61,588 nt of DNA from Acidimicrobiaceae bacterium (lineage in GTDB: Bacteria; Actinomycetota; Acidimicrobiia; Acidimicrobiales; RAAP-2). The notes beneath the pieces are model-generated. The model had not been told where the DNA came from, ran no database searches, and saw only the letters and a program-made list of their open reading frames with translations. The stretch is from positions 2,890 to 64,477 of the forward strand of contig PLON01000072.1 of the NCBI GenBank assembly GCA_003142095.1, given 5' to 3'. Both the position numbers and the translations under genes were made by a program. Shown here piece after piece: positions 35,863 to 44,791 of this stretch. Each line of letters begins with the position of its first letter. Positions within the stretch are counted from its first letter, which is position 1.

Positions 35863-36891
35863 TCAGCGCGCGACGGGCGTAAAGCGCGCGAGTACACCGG
35901 CCACGAAGTCCACATCGTCGTCATCAATGCCCGCATGCGTGACGAAGCGCACGCGTTGGGGCGCGACCGTTCCACCTTCAACGCCAAGTTCCGCGAGCTC
36001 GGCCACGATCTGGCGAGCTTGCGGGTGGTTGAAGGCGACGATGTTGGTGCGGCACGTCGACGTGTTGTAGTTCGACTCGGGAAACGCTGCCGCGAAGAGG
36101 TCGGCCAGCTGACGCGCGCGAACGTGATCGTCCTTCAGTCGTTCCACCATAGTGTCTAACGCAATGAGACCGGCTGCGGCCAAGAAGCCGGCTTGACGCA
36201 TGGCGCCACCGAATCGCTTTCGCTCGATACGGGCTCGCTCAATCAGCGTCGTCGGACCGGCAAGCAGTGACCCGACGGGCGCGCACAGCCCCTTCGAGAG
36301 ACACGACATGACCATCGTGGCCGGGGCGCTGTACTCCGCGGCGCTCGTGCCCGTCGCGACAACGGCGTTAAAGAGTCGCGCGCCGTCGAGGTACACCGGA
36401 CGGTCCCCGACGGCCCGGGCGAGGGAGTTCAGATCCTCCACTTCCCAGGGGACACCGCCCGCGGTCATGTGCGTGTTCTCCACACAGACGAGGCTGACGT
36501 GGGGCTGATGGTCACCTTCAGCGTCGATGACCTCGAGCACATCGGCGAGATCGAGAACGCCCCGCGAGTCGTCAACGGTCGCGAACTGAATTGCGGAATT
36601 GCGCGACGCCGCACCCATTTCGAAGCTGACGACGTGCTGGCTGCGTCCGGCGACAACGAGGTCGCCGGGTTGGGCGAGGACCCGCAGCGCAATCTGGTTC
36701 GCCATCACGCCTGACGGCACGAAGACGGCCGCCTCCTTTTCGACGAGTTGGGCGAAGCGCGACTCGAGCTCGTTGATGGCGGGATCCTCGCCGTATCCGT
36801 CGTCCCCGACGACGGCCGTCGCGATCGCGTCACGCATCGCGGACGTTGGTTGCGTGACGGTGTCACTTCGTAGATCAACGCGTCGAGTCAT
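35863..36891 (-). CDS. Low-specificity L-threonine aldolase-like enzyme
   Basis: The 342-aa fold-type I PLP enzyme begins VDLRSDTVTQPTSAMRDAIA and contains GDDGYGEDPAINELE, FVPSGVMANQIALR, ENTHMTAGGVPWEVEDLN, YLDGARLFNAVVATG and the PLP lysine in SCLSKGLCAPVGSLLAG. These are the signature elements of bacterial beta-eliminating threonine aldolases, which split threonine into glycine and acetaldehyde. It ends with a normal C-terminal domain. It is divergent from the hotdog thioesterase with a 34-bp gap. Confidence 0.9.
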   Translation of the reverse strand: MTRRVDLRSDTVTQPTSAMRDAIATAVVGDDGYGEDPAINELESRFAQLVEKEAAVFVPSGVMANQIALRVLAQPGDLVVAGRSQHVVSFEMGAASRNSAIQFATVDDSRGVLDLADVLEVIDAEGDHQPHVSLVCVENTHMTAGGVPWEVEDLNSLARAVGDRPVYLDGARLFNAVVATGTSAAEYSAPATMVMSCLSKGLCAPVGSLLAGPTTLIERARIERKRFGGAMRQAGFLAAAGLIALDTMVERLKDDHVRARQLADLFAAAFPESNYNTSTCRTNIVAFNHPQARQIVAELAELGVEGGTVAPQRVRFVTHAGIDDDDVDFVAGVLARFTPVAR

Positions 36892-36925
36892 GATCGAAAG
36901 GCTATCGGCTCTCTAAACTGCCGCT

Positions 36926-37339
36926 ATGACCGACAACGTCTTCGATCGCATTACGCATCGTCCTAGCGTCAACGATCAACTCGGCATCGAGGTCGTGAGC
37001 GCCACGCCCGAAGAGGTGGTGCTGCGCGTCGAAGTGGGACCGAAGGTTCACCAGCCCTACGGCATCTTGCACGGCGGCGTATCGGCTCTCCTCGCCGAAG
37101 GCGCCGCGTCGATTGGTGGCGCGGTCAGTGTGGGACCCGACGAAATCGTCGTCGGCACCGAACTGAACTGTTCTCACCTTCGTTCCATGACCGAAGGAGT
37201 TCTCACCGCCGTCGCCACCCCCATTCGAAAAGGTCGACGCGTTCACGTGTGGGGTATTGAGTTACGCGACGGTAACGACACTCTCATCTGCGTTGCGCGT
37301 TGCACGTTGCAGGTCTTGCCAGCACCAGCGCCGCTTTAG
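36926..37339 (+). CDS. Hotdog-fold thioesterase (PaaI-like)
   Basis: The 137-aa protein has the PaaI/YdiI-type signature VHQPYGILHGGVSALLAEGAAS (active-site Gly/His segment near residues 47-60). Core strands include VVGTELNCSHLRSM and GRRVHVWGIELRD. Such proteins hydrolyse acyl- or aryl-CoA thioesters. It precedes the FabH-like gene by 48 bp in the same direction, consistent with an acyl-thioester theme, but the substrate is not readable. Confidence 0.82.
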   Translation: MTDNVFDRITHRPSVNDQLGIEVVSATPEEVVLRVEVGPKVHQPYGILHGGVSALLAEGAASIGGAVSVGPDEIVVGTELNCSHLRSMTEGVLTAVATPIRKGRRVHVWGIELRDGNDTLICVARCTLQVLPAPAPL

Positions 37340-37387
37340 GGTCACCATCTAGACTTCGAAGCAGAACTCGCCAGCGAAGGGGCTGAC

Positions 37388-38311
37388 ATGGGCGCACGCT
37401 TTACGGGCTGGGGCATCGCATTACCTGATCGCATCGTCACTAATGACGAACTCTCCAAGACCCTGTCGACATCGGACGCGTGGATTCAAGAGCGCACCGG
37501 CATCAAAGAGCGCCGCATCGGCGGCACGGTCACGAGTCTTGGCGCTATCGCCGGACGCGCGGCCATCGACGACGCCGGCGTCAACGCGAGCGACATCGAT
37601 TTTCTCGTCCTGGCCACGAGTGCGGCCGACCGCATCACGCCCGCGACCTCCGCGATGGTCGCCCACGAGATCGGACTCAGCTGTCCGGCGATGGACGTGA
37701 ACGCCGCGTGTAGCGGTTTCATGTACGCAGTGCGCACGGCCCAGGGCCTCTTAGAGACGGGCAACAAGCGCGTCCTCGTCGTGGGCTCGGAGCACTTGTC
37801 GCGATTCGTCGATTGGAACGATCGCAACATGGCCGTGCTGTTGGCTGACGGCGCGGGCGCCACGGTCCTCGAGTACGACCCGACCGAGAACGACATCCTG
37901 TCGTTTTCCCTCGGCGTCGAGGGCGCCGACGCGGAGCTGCTCACCTGCGAACACGAGGGCTACTTCCGCATGGACGGGGCCGAAGTCTTTCGTCGCGCCG
38001 TGCGCGTCGTCGTCGAGTCGTCCGAAAAGGCGATGGCCATGGCGGGGATCACCTCGGACGAGCTCAGCCTGATCATCCCCCACCAGGCGAATATTCGCAT
38101 TATTCAGGCCGTCTGCCAGCGCCTCAACATTGAAATGGATCGCGCCGTCGTCTCGCTTGATCGCTACGGAAACACCTCCAGCGCCTCTATTCCCTTGGCT
38201 TTTGACGACGCGCGCAAGAACGACCGCATCCATAAGGGTGACTACGCCCTCCTTACGGGATTTGGCGCCGGTATGACGTGGGCGTCGGCCGTCGTACAGT
38301 GGTCCAAATGA
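37388..38311 (+). CDS. fabH: Beta-ketoacyl-ACP synthase III (FabH family)
   Basis: The 307-aa condensing enzyme has the catalytic triad context of FabH: Cys108 in MDVNAACSGFMYAV, His in LIIPHQANIRIIQAVC and Asn in RYGNTSSASIPLAF. The early WIQERTGIKERRI segment is diagnostic for KAS III. It starts fatty-acid synthesis from acyl-CoA and malonyl-ACP or acts in a specialised pathway. No other fab genes lie nearby, so a dedicated role is possible. Its stop overlaps the next ATG (ATGA). Confidence 0.9.
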   Translation: MGARFTGWGIALPDRIVTNDELSKTLSTSDAWIQERTGIKERRIGGTVTSLGAIAGRAAIDDAGVNASDIDFLVLATSAADRITPATSAMVAHEIGLSCPAMDVNAACSGFMYAVRTAQGLLETGNKRVLVVGSEHLSRFVDWNDRNMAVLLADGAGATVLEYDPTENDILSFSLGVEGADAELLTCEHEGYFRMDGAEVFRRAVRVVVESSEKAMAMAGITSDELSLIIPHQANIRIIQAVCQRLNIEMDRAVVSLDRYGNTSSASIPLAFDDARKNDRIHKGDYALLTGFGAGMTWASAVVQWSK

Positions 38312-39150
38312 CCGGTCCCTCTCTCGTTATCTTGGCCGCGGGCCGCGCGCGTCGCTACGGGGGCGTAAAGCAACTCGCCCCGGTCGGCATGCACGGAGAG
38401 GGCGTCATCGATCTCATCGCCTCGGACGCGTACAACGCGGGCTTCGAGGACATCGTCATTGTTATAAACCACGACACCGGTCCCGAGATTCAAGAGCACG
38501 TCGCGAAGTTCTGGCCCAAGGGTCGAAAAGTCTCCTTCGCGTTCCAGACCGAGCTGCGCGGCACCGTGAGCGCGGTTCTCGCCGCCGAATCCTCGCTCGA
38601 CCTGACGCGACCCTTTGGCGTCTCCAACGCCGACGACCTCTACGGACGCGAGTCGTTTCATCTCCTCGGTGAACACCTGGCGACCAGTGAAAACAACTGC
38701 CTCGTCGGCTTCGAGCTCGAGCGCGCACTGGTGGGCGAACTGCCCGTCTCGCGTGGCACGTGCCGCGTCGTGAACGGACACCTCACCGAGATCGTCGAGC
38801 GGCGCAATGTCTCGGCCACCTTGGAGGGCTACGCCGCCGAGGACGGTCTCGAACCCGCGGTGCTGCACCCCCAGACCATTGTCTCGATGAACCTCTGGGG
38901 CTTTCAACCGTCGATCATTCCGTTGATGCACGTGTCGCTCGACCAACACGACTTCGAGAAGGAAAAGGAGATTCAGCTCTCGACGTTCGTCGGCGAGATC
39001 CTCCACCACACGCCGTTTCGCTTTGACGTCATGCGCACCGGCTCGCGCTGTATCGGCGTCACGCACGCCGAGGATCTGCCCCTGGCGCAGATCCTCGTAC
39101 GCCAGGAAATCGAAGCGGGCGAACGGCCCGAATTCGCCTTCGTCAACTAG
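38308..39150 (+). CDS. NTP-transferase (sugar nucleotidyltransferase-like) protein
   Basis: The 280-aa protein starts with the nucleotidyltransferase motif LVILAAGRARRYGGVKQLAP. It continues with VIVINHDTGPEIQEH, a TVSAVLAAESSL segment and the metal-binding GVSNADDLYGRESF. A C-terminal part with TIVSMNLWGFQPSIIPL follows, as in sugar-1-phosphate nucleotidyltransferases. The sugar is unknown. The ATG overlaps the fabH stop by 4 bp. The combination with FabH is not one I recognise. Confidence 0.78.
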   Translation: MTGPSLVILAAGRARRYGGVKQLAPVGMHGEGVIDLIASDAYNAGFEDIVIVINHDTGPEIQEHVAKFWPKGRKVSFAFQTELRGTVSAVLAAESSLDLTRPFGVSNADDLYGRESFHLLGEHLATSENNCLVGFELERALVGELPVSRGTCRVVNGHLTEIVERRNVSATLEGYAAEDGLEPAVLHPQTIVSMNLWGFQPSIIPLMHVSLDQHDFEKEKEIQLSTFVGEILHHTPFRFDVMRTGSRCIGVTHAEDLPLAQILVRQEIEAGERPEFAFVN

Positions 39151-39174
39151 ACCTTCGCCAGCGGCGAAGTGTCG

Positions 39175-42100
39175 TCAGTGCCAGTCTCGTGACGAGGGAA
39201 CCGTCGCGCCAAGCACCAGCGCCTCGACGTGTTCGGCCACGAGCGTGACAATCCCCTGACCGCGTTCGAGTGATCCACGAATGATGAGCGCCGGGGCCAG
39301 ACCGGCCACCTTCGACCAGCGAGCCCACGCACCCTTCGTAAAGATCACGTTCACGTGGCCGGTCTCGTCTTCGAGGTTGACGAAGACGGCGCCGTTCGCC
39401 GTCTCGGGGTGCTGGCGGTGCGTGACGACCCCGGCCACCAGGACCCGCGTGGCCTCGACGCTCGCGAGCGCACTCGCGCGCGTCACCCCGCGTTCGTTGA
39501 GTGACCCGCGCACTAACTCCATCGCCGTGGCCTCGGTGGTGAGACCCATCGACCACAAGTCATCGGCGACCCGCTCGAGGTCGCTCGTCGCGGGAAGGTC
39601 CGGAGCCACCTGGCCGGTCACCACGCCGGGTAGTCGGTCGGCGCTGGCCTGCGCCGCGGCGCCGGCCGACCAGGTGAGGGCGCGCCGAGACGCCCCGAAG
39701 CTGTCGAGGGCGCCGGTGGCGGCGAGCGCCTCGAGGTGCTGTTGTTGCAGTCCGGCGCGGCGCACGAGGTCGGCGCTGTCGCTCCAGGGAGCTCCCGCGA
39801 CGATCCGCTCGGCGAGGTCCGTTCCGATCGAGCGCACGTCGCTAAGCCCGAGGCGTACGAGGGGCTCCTCGGGCGAGCCCTCGAGCGACGCGCCCGCGCG
39901 CGACGCGTTGACGTCGGGGCGCAGCACCGTCACGCCGTGGCGCTTCGCGTCGGTCACGAGGCTCTGGGTCGACCAGAAACCCATGGGCTGCGCGTTCAGT
40001 AACGAGACGAGAAAGGCCGCCGGGTAGTTCACCTTGATCCAGGCCGAGCAGTACACCAGGTGGGCGAAGGAGACCGAGTGCGACTCGGGAAAGCCGAAGT
40101 TCGCGAACGCCGCCAGCGCGTCGAAGAGCTGATCGGCCGCGGCCCCGGTGATGCCGTTCTGCGCCATGCCAGCGTAGAAGCGGCTCTTTAGTTTCATCAT
40201 GCGAAGCTCCGAGCGCTTCGCGGCCATGGCCTGGCGCAGTTCGTCGGACTCGCTCGGCGAGAAGCCCGCCACGGCGACGGCCATCTCCATGAGTTGCTCT
40301 TGGAAGAGCGGCACGCCGAGCGTGCGCTCGAGGATCGGCTCGAGGCGGGGGTGCAAGTAGGTGATCGGCTCGTCGCCGCGACGTCGACGAATGTAGGGGT
40401 TCACCGCCCGACCCTGAATAGGCCCGGGACGAATGAGGGCCACCTCGATGACGAGGTCGTAGAAGCAGCGTGGCTCTACTCGCGGCAAGGTCGCCATCTG
40501 GGCGCGCGACTCCACCTGAAAGACCCCCACGGTGTCGGCCTCGCATAAGAGGTCGTAGACGGCGTCCTCCTGGGGCAGCGTCGCGAGGTCGAGGGCAACC
40601 CCGTGAAACTCCTTGACGACGTCGATCGCTCGGTGTAGCGCCTCGAGCATGCCGAGTCCCAAGAGATCGAACTTCACGAGACCAATGGCCGCGCAGTCGT
40701 CCTTATCCCACTGCAGGACGCTGCGCCGGGGCGTACGACCCCACTCCACGGGACAGACCTCGAGCACGGGTCGGTCGCAGAGCACCATGCCCGCCGAGTG
40801 AATGCCGAGGTGACGTGGTCGGTCCAATAACTGCGCGGCCATGGTGGTGACGATCGGTGCGACCCCCGAGTCGCCCGGGGTCATCGTCGAGCGATCGACG
40901 TGGTCGCGAATGTAGTTAACTTCTTCTTCGCTGTAGCCGAGAGCTCGCGCCACGTCGCGCAGCGCCGACTTCGAGCGGTACGTGATCACGGCCGCCACCT
41001 GGGCGGCGTGGTGACGCCCGTAGCGGGTATAGACGTACTGGATCACCTCTTCGCGCCGGCCCGATTCGATGTCGACGTCGATGTCGGGAGGACCGTCGCG
41101 CGCCGGCGAGAGAAAGCGCTCGAAGAACAAGTTGAGCGACACGGCGTCGGCGTTGGTGATGCCGAGGGAGTAGCAGACCGCCGAGTTCGCCGCCGAGCCT
41201 CGCCCCTGACAGTAGATGTCGTTCGTCCGACAGAACTCGGTGATGTCCCAGACCGTCAAGAAGTACCCGGCGAAGCCGAGGGTCTTGATCACGGAGAGTT
41301 CGTGGTCGATCTGACGCCACGCCCCCACCACCCGTTCGTGCTCGCGCGTTCCGTAGCGCTGCGTGGCGCCCGCCGCCACGATCTCTTCTAGGTACGACTG
41401 TTCGTCGTGACCCGCGGGAGTCGCGAACGCCGGGAGGTTCGGCGCCACCAGGCGAAGGTCGAAGGCCAGTTCACTCACCAGCTCTCCGGCGGCATCGACG
41501 ACCCCGGGCCAGCGCGCAAAGCGTCGACGCTGCTCGGCGTCACTGCGCAGGTGCGCGAGCGGCGAGGCGCTCTGCCACCCCTCCATCTCCTCGAGACTCT
41601 GACGGGCGCGAATCGCCGCCAGCACGCTGGCGCGAGGAAAATCGCTCGGCGTGGCGTAGTGCACGTTGTTCGTCGCCACCACCGCCACGTTCGCGCGCAC
41701 CGCCAATTCCGCGAGGACGTCGTTGCGCGCGATGTCGTCGGGTGAACCGTGATCCCAGATCTCGACCGCCACGTTGTCGCGTCCAAATCGCTCGACCAGT
41801 CGCGCGAGGGCGCGGCTAGCGGCGCGCGGTCCCTCGGCCATCAGTGCGCGCGTCAGGGGGCCCTTACGACATCCCGTCAACACCAGCCACTCGTGCGCGA
41901 CACTCGCGACCGCGTCCAACGTAAAGCGCGGCGCGCCCTTCTCCCCGCGCTCGAGGTGCGCGAGCGCGAGCATTCGTGAGAGTTGCGCGTAACCCTCGGG
42001 CGAACGGGCGAGCACCACCAGGTGCTCGCCCGAGGGATCCGACACGCCCACGCGATCGTCGTTCGCGTCGAGGGTGATCTCACTGCCGAAGACACTCGCG

Positions 42101-42279
42101 AGGCCGAGCGAGCGGGCGGCTTCGGCGAAACGCACCACGCCGTAGAGACCGTGATGATCGCAGAGCGCCAGGCCCGACAGTCCGAGGCGCGTGGCTTCGA
42201 CGACCAACTCCTCGGGATCGCTCGCGCCGTCTAAGAAGCTAAAGCCTGAGTGCGCGTGCAGTTCTCCATACGTCGCCAT
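39175..42279 (-). CDS. dnaE2: Error-prone DNA polymerase III alpha subunit DnaE2 (ImuC)
   Basis: The 1034-aa polymerase has an N-terminal PHP domain (ELHAHSGFSFLDGASDPEEL), the palm catalytic motif PDIDVDIESGRREEVIQYVY and the GRGSAANSAVCYSLGIT and RPGPIQGRAVNPYI segments. Helix-hairpin-helix and C-terminal OB-fold parts (VAGVVTHRQHPETANG, VFVNLEDETGHVNVIF) follow. DnaE2 lacks the tau-binding tail of replicative DnaE and does translesion synthesis in the SOS response. It is coupled to imuB by TGATG and is the last gene of the LexA-controlled operon. Confidence 0.96.
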   Translation of the reverse strand: MATYGELHAHSGFSFLDGASDPEELVVEATRLGLSGLALCDHHGLYGVVRFAEAARSLGLASVFGSEITLDANDDRVGVSDPSGEHLVVLARSPEGYAQLSRMLALAHLERGEKGAPRFTLDAVASVAHEWLVLTGCRKGPLTRALMAEGPRAASRALARLVERFGRDNVAVEIWDHGSPDDIARNDVLAELAVRANVAVVATNNVHYATPSDFPRASVLAAIRARQSLEEMEGWQSASPLAHLRSDAEQRRRFARWPGVVDAAGELVSELAFDLRLVAPNLPAFATPAGHDEQSYLEEIVAAGATQRYGTREHERVVGAWRQIDHELSVIKTLGFAGYFLTVWDITEFCRTNDIYCQGRGSAANSAVCYSLGITNADAVSLNLFFERFLSPARDGPPDIDVDIESGRREEVIQYVYTRYGRHHAAQVAAVITYRSKSALRDVARALGYSEEEVNYIRDHVDRSTMTPGDSGVAPIVTTMAAQLLDRPRHLGIHSAGMVLCDRPVLEVCPVEWGRTPRRSVLQWDKDDCAAIGLVKFDLLGLGMLEALHRAIDVVKEFHGVALDLATLPQEDAVYDLLCEADTVGVFQVESRAQMATLPRVEPRCFYDLVIEVALIRPGPIQGRAVNPYIRRRRGDEPITYLHPRLEPILERTLGVPLFQEQLMEMAVAVAGFSPSESDELRQAMAAKRSELRMMKLKSRFYAGMAQNGITGAAADQLFDALAAFANFGFPESHSVSFAHLVYCSAWIKVNYPAAFLVSLLNAQPMGFWSTQSLVTDAKRHGVTVLRPDVNASRAGASLEGSPEEPLVRLGLSDVRSIGTDLAERIVAGAPWSDSADLVRRAGLQQQHLEALAATGALDSFGASRRALTWSAGAAAQASADRLPGVVTGQVAPDLPATSDLERVADDLWSMGLTTEATAMELVRGSLNERGVTRASALASVEATRVLVAGVVTHRQHPETANGAVFVNLEDETGHVNVIFTKGAWARWSKVAGLAPALIIRGSLERGQGIVTLVAEHVEALVLGATVPSSRDWH

Positions 42280-43358
42280 CAGTCATAGATTCCAACGAGC
42301 CACCACCGACTCGACTCCGCCACCACCAGCAGCGCCTCGCCACTAGCGAGCACCATCTGCAGATGCGCGCGGCGACGATGACGTGACCACCACCGCTCCA
42401 CCAGCGGCCAGGGGCCAGCGAACCAGACGATCTCTCGACGTAGCGGGGAAGAGAAGATCACCGCCGCCGGAGTTGCGCTCAAGACGCCGCGCGCGCTCAA
42501 GACCACGGGTCGATTCGCCTCGTCGCGCAGCTGCAGCGGGACGAGGCGGGCCAAGGTCGTCGCCGGTGAGGGGGCGGCGAGCCGTCCGGGCCACGGCGCG
42601 TGGTCGCGCACGACCGCCGCGGGCGAGCCCCAGGGCACGAGGGTGGCCCGATCCTCGGGTCCGCGACCCCCGTGCAGGTTCGCCACCACAATCGCTTCGG
42701 CGCCGAGACGGCGCCGCACACGGTGCGCGGCCGCCTCGGCCCGATCGTCTTCGGCCCCGCGTTGACCGAAGAAGCCCTGCTGCTCTTCGAAGAGGTCCGT
42801 GTCACCACGTAGTTGCGCGAGACGATGCCCGAGACGCCGATCACGCTGGGACTCCAGCTCGGTGAGTTCACCCCGGGCCACGCGGTGCAAGACCAGAGCG
42901 TGTTGGTTGAAGCGCTCCGCCACGCGCGCCGGCTCGAGGTCCGCGAAGGCACCTAGCGTGTGCAGCCCCAAGCGCTGACACGTGGTCGCGAGGTCCTTAC
43001 GACCCAGCACCTCGAGTGGCTGCGCGCGGCGAAACGCATCGCTCGCGCCACGCGGCACGAGAACTTCTCGATGCGCCGCGAGTTCCGCACAGAACAGTCC
43101 TTCGGCGACGCCGAGCTTGGCCTCGACGCCCACCACGTCAAGAACGCACTGGCGCACCATGCGCAGTACCGCGTCGTCGCCACCAAAGAAGCGGCTCGGT
43201 CCGCGCAGCGGCATGACGTAGAGACCGAGACGCACCACCTCGGTGAAGGGACACATCATCTCCAATGCGTCGGCGAGAGCGACGGTGTTGCGCAAGGTCG
43301 AACCGTCGGGCTGCTCGATCGCGAGGGACTCGACCCACACGGCGAGGAGCTGTTCCAT
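42279..43358 (-). CDS. imuB: ImuB, Y-family polymerase-like mutasome hub, short form
   Basis: The 359-aa protein aligns with ImuB from its start: VVRLGLYVMPLRGPSRFFGG, VGVAEGLFCAELAAHR, LGLHTLGAFADLEPARVAERF and the little-finger region. The polymerase acidic residues are absent, as in all ImuB proteins, which act as a scaffold linking ImuA', DnaE2 and the beta clamp. Mycobacterial ImuB is well over 500 aa. Here the N-terminal palm is abbreviated and the C-terminal extension is short. The gene overlaps both neighbours by one base. Confidence 0.82.
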   Translation of the reverse strand: MEQLLAVWVESLAIEQPDGSTLRNTVALADALEMMCPFTEVVRLGLYVMPLRGPSRFFGGDDAVLRMVRQCVLDVVGVEAKLGVAEGLFCAELAAHREVLVPRGASDAFRRAQPLEVLGRKDLATTCQRLGLHTLGAFADLEPARVAERFNQHALVLHRVARGELTELESQRDRRLGHRLAQLRGDTDLFEEQQGFFGQRGAEDDRAEAAAHRVRRRLGAEAIVVANLHGGRGPEDRATLVPWGSPAAVVRDHAPWPGRLAAPSPATTLARLVPLQLRDEANRPVVLSARGVLSATPAAVIFSSPLRREIVWFAGPWPLVERWWSRHRRRAHLQMVLASGEALLVVAESSRWWLVGIYD

Positions 43359-44017
43359 CAGCGCGCCTCCGCGGCGCCGCGGCGATTAGGCACCACGACC
43401 ACGTGCTCGGCCCCGCGCGCGAGTTCCCCGCGACCGCTGACGTGCACCGTGAGATAGCGCGCGTCGAGACGCGACGAGGTGATCCATTCGGCCTGGGTGA
43501 CGCGAAAAAAGAGGTCCGCGGGTAGCGGCCAGGGCGCGCGTGGTTCGCTCAGCGCGATGAGCACGGTGCCGCGTTCGCGCACCCGATCCATCAAGCGTCG
43601 CGCGGACCCGTGGCCGGGGCGCGACGGCGGTCGCACGAGAACGAGGTCAACCCCATCAAGAAGATCGGCCGCCGACTCCGCCCACGCTCCTCTCGGACGC
43701 GGCACAAAGAGCACGCGACGCAGGTCGACACCCAGTTCGACCATGGCCACGACCCCGGGATCATCGACGCCCACGACGGCCGCCCAGTGGCCGTTCGTGC
43801 TGGCCTCACTCAAGAGACTGAGAGCGAGGCTCAGTCCGCCGAGACCGATCGGCGCCTCCACAACAACCGTCGATCCCCGACGCAACGCACCGTCGGGCAC
43901 GAGCGCCCGCCAGGGGTCGCCGAGAGGGACGGTACGGCTCTTCGCGAGCGACACCGGACGCACGCGGGCGAGGAGCTCAGGAGAGAGCGAGGGTCGAGGA
44001 GGAGAAAAAGCGAACAT
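43358..44017 (-). CDS. imuA: ImuA' (RecA-like mutasome accessory protein)
   Basis: The 219-aa protein shows the actinobacterial ImuA' pattern: WRALVPDGALRRGSTVVVEA, then GLGGLSLALSLLSEAS replacing a true Walker A, WAAVVGVDDPGVVAMVELGV and DLVLVRPPSRPGHG. It lacks a functional ATPase loop. It is the first gene of imuA'-imuB-dnaE2. The ATG at 44017 lies inside the LexA box and no Shine-Dalgarno sequence precedes it, so the mRNA may be leaderless. A longer frame upstream would read through the box and is not supported. Confidence 0.82.
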   Translation of the reverse strand: MFAFSPPRPSLSPELLARVRPVSLAKSRTVPLGDPWRALVPDGALRRGSTVVVEAPIGLGGLSLALSLLSEASTNGHWAAVVGVDDPGVVAMVELGVDLRRVLFVPRPRGAWAESAADLLDGVDLVLVRPPSRPGHGSARRLMDRVRERGTVLIALSEPRAPWPLPADLFFRVTQAEWITSSRLDARYLTVHVSGRGELARGAEHVVVVPNRRGAAEAR

Positions 44018-44024
44018 ATGTTCG
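44011..44024. promoter_or_regulatory. LexA (SOS) box
   Basis: CGAACATATGTTCG is a perfect 14-bp palindrome matching the Gram-positive SOS consensus CGAACNNNNGTTCG. It lies between the divergent imuA' and SRAP genes. The imuA' ATG (44017-44015) occupies its centre. The SRAP start is 62 bp away on the other side, so one LexA dimer can silence both. Confidence 0.9.
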
Positions 44025-44086
44025 TAAGAGTAGCCACTCGTCGCGACACGCGCCAGAGCCAAGGAATCACGGCAAACTGGGGACCT

Positions 44087-44791
44087 ATGTGTGGTCGTAT
44101 CGCCCTCTTTACTCCCCCCGCTCACCTCGCCCGGTTCCTCGACGCGGCCCTCGCCGCCGGGCTTGATCCCGAGGGGACGCCCAGCTGGAACGTCGGTCCC
44201 CAACGCACCCTCTTTGGCGTGAGCGAACACCATGAGGCTCGCGTGTTGGATCGCTACCGCTGGGGGTTAGTGCCGAGTTGGGCGAAAGACCCCTCGTTCG
44301 GCAATCGACTCTTTAACGCGCGCGCCGAAGGGGTCGCGGAGAAGCCCTCGTTTCGCAGCGCCTTCGCGCGACGTCCGTGCGTCATCCCCGTCGACGGCTT
44401 TTACGAGTGGGACCATCGCACCGGACAGAATCGTCAACCACACTTCTTCACACGCGTCGACGAAGAACCTCTCCTTTTCGCGGGACTCTACGAATACTGG
44501 CGTAATCCCGCCGACGCCGAGCCCGAGCCACTCGCGACGTGCACCATCATCACGACGACCCCCGGCGTGGACATGGACGAGATCCACGACCGCATGCCCG
44601 TCGTCTTACAACCCGACGACGTCGAGACGTGGCTCAACGTCGCCGAGCACTCCCCCGACGAACGGCTCTTGTTGCTGCGTCCGGCGCCCAAGGGAACACT
44701 CACGCACTACGCCGTCACGAGCGCCGTCGGTTCCGTGAAAAACGACGGACCTGAACTCACTGATCCCGTCGAACCACAGTCCCTCTTTTGA
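44087..44791 (+). CDS. SOS response-associated peptidase (SRAP, YedK/HMCES-like)
   Basis: The 234-aa protein begins MCGRIALFTPP, where Cys2 is the residue that links covalently to abasic sites. It has the conserved WGLVPSWAKD, NARAEGVAEKPSFR, VDGFYEW (catalytic Glu) and IHDRMPVVL (His) motifs. SRAP proteins shield abasic sites in single-stranded DNA as a DNA-protein crosslink. Divergence from imuA' across the LexA box puts it in the same damage regulon. GGGGA precedes the ATG at close spacing. The open frame upstream of the MCGR start is not part of the protein, because Cys must be residue 2. Confidence 0.94.
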   Translation: MCGRIALFTPPAHLARFLDAALAAGLDPEGTPSWNVGPQRTLFGVSEHHEARVLDRYRWGLVPSWAKDPSFGNRLFNARAEGVAEKPSFRSAFARRPCVIPVDGFYEWDHRTGQNRQPHFFTRVDEEPLLFAGLYEYWRNPADAEPEPLATCTIITTTPGVDMDEIHDRMPVVLQPDDVETWLNVAEHSPDERLLLLRPAPKGTLTHYAVTSAVGSVKNDGPELTDPVEPQSLF

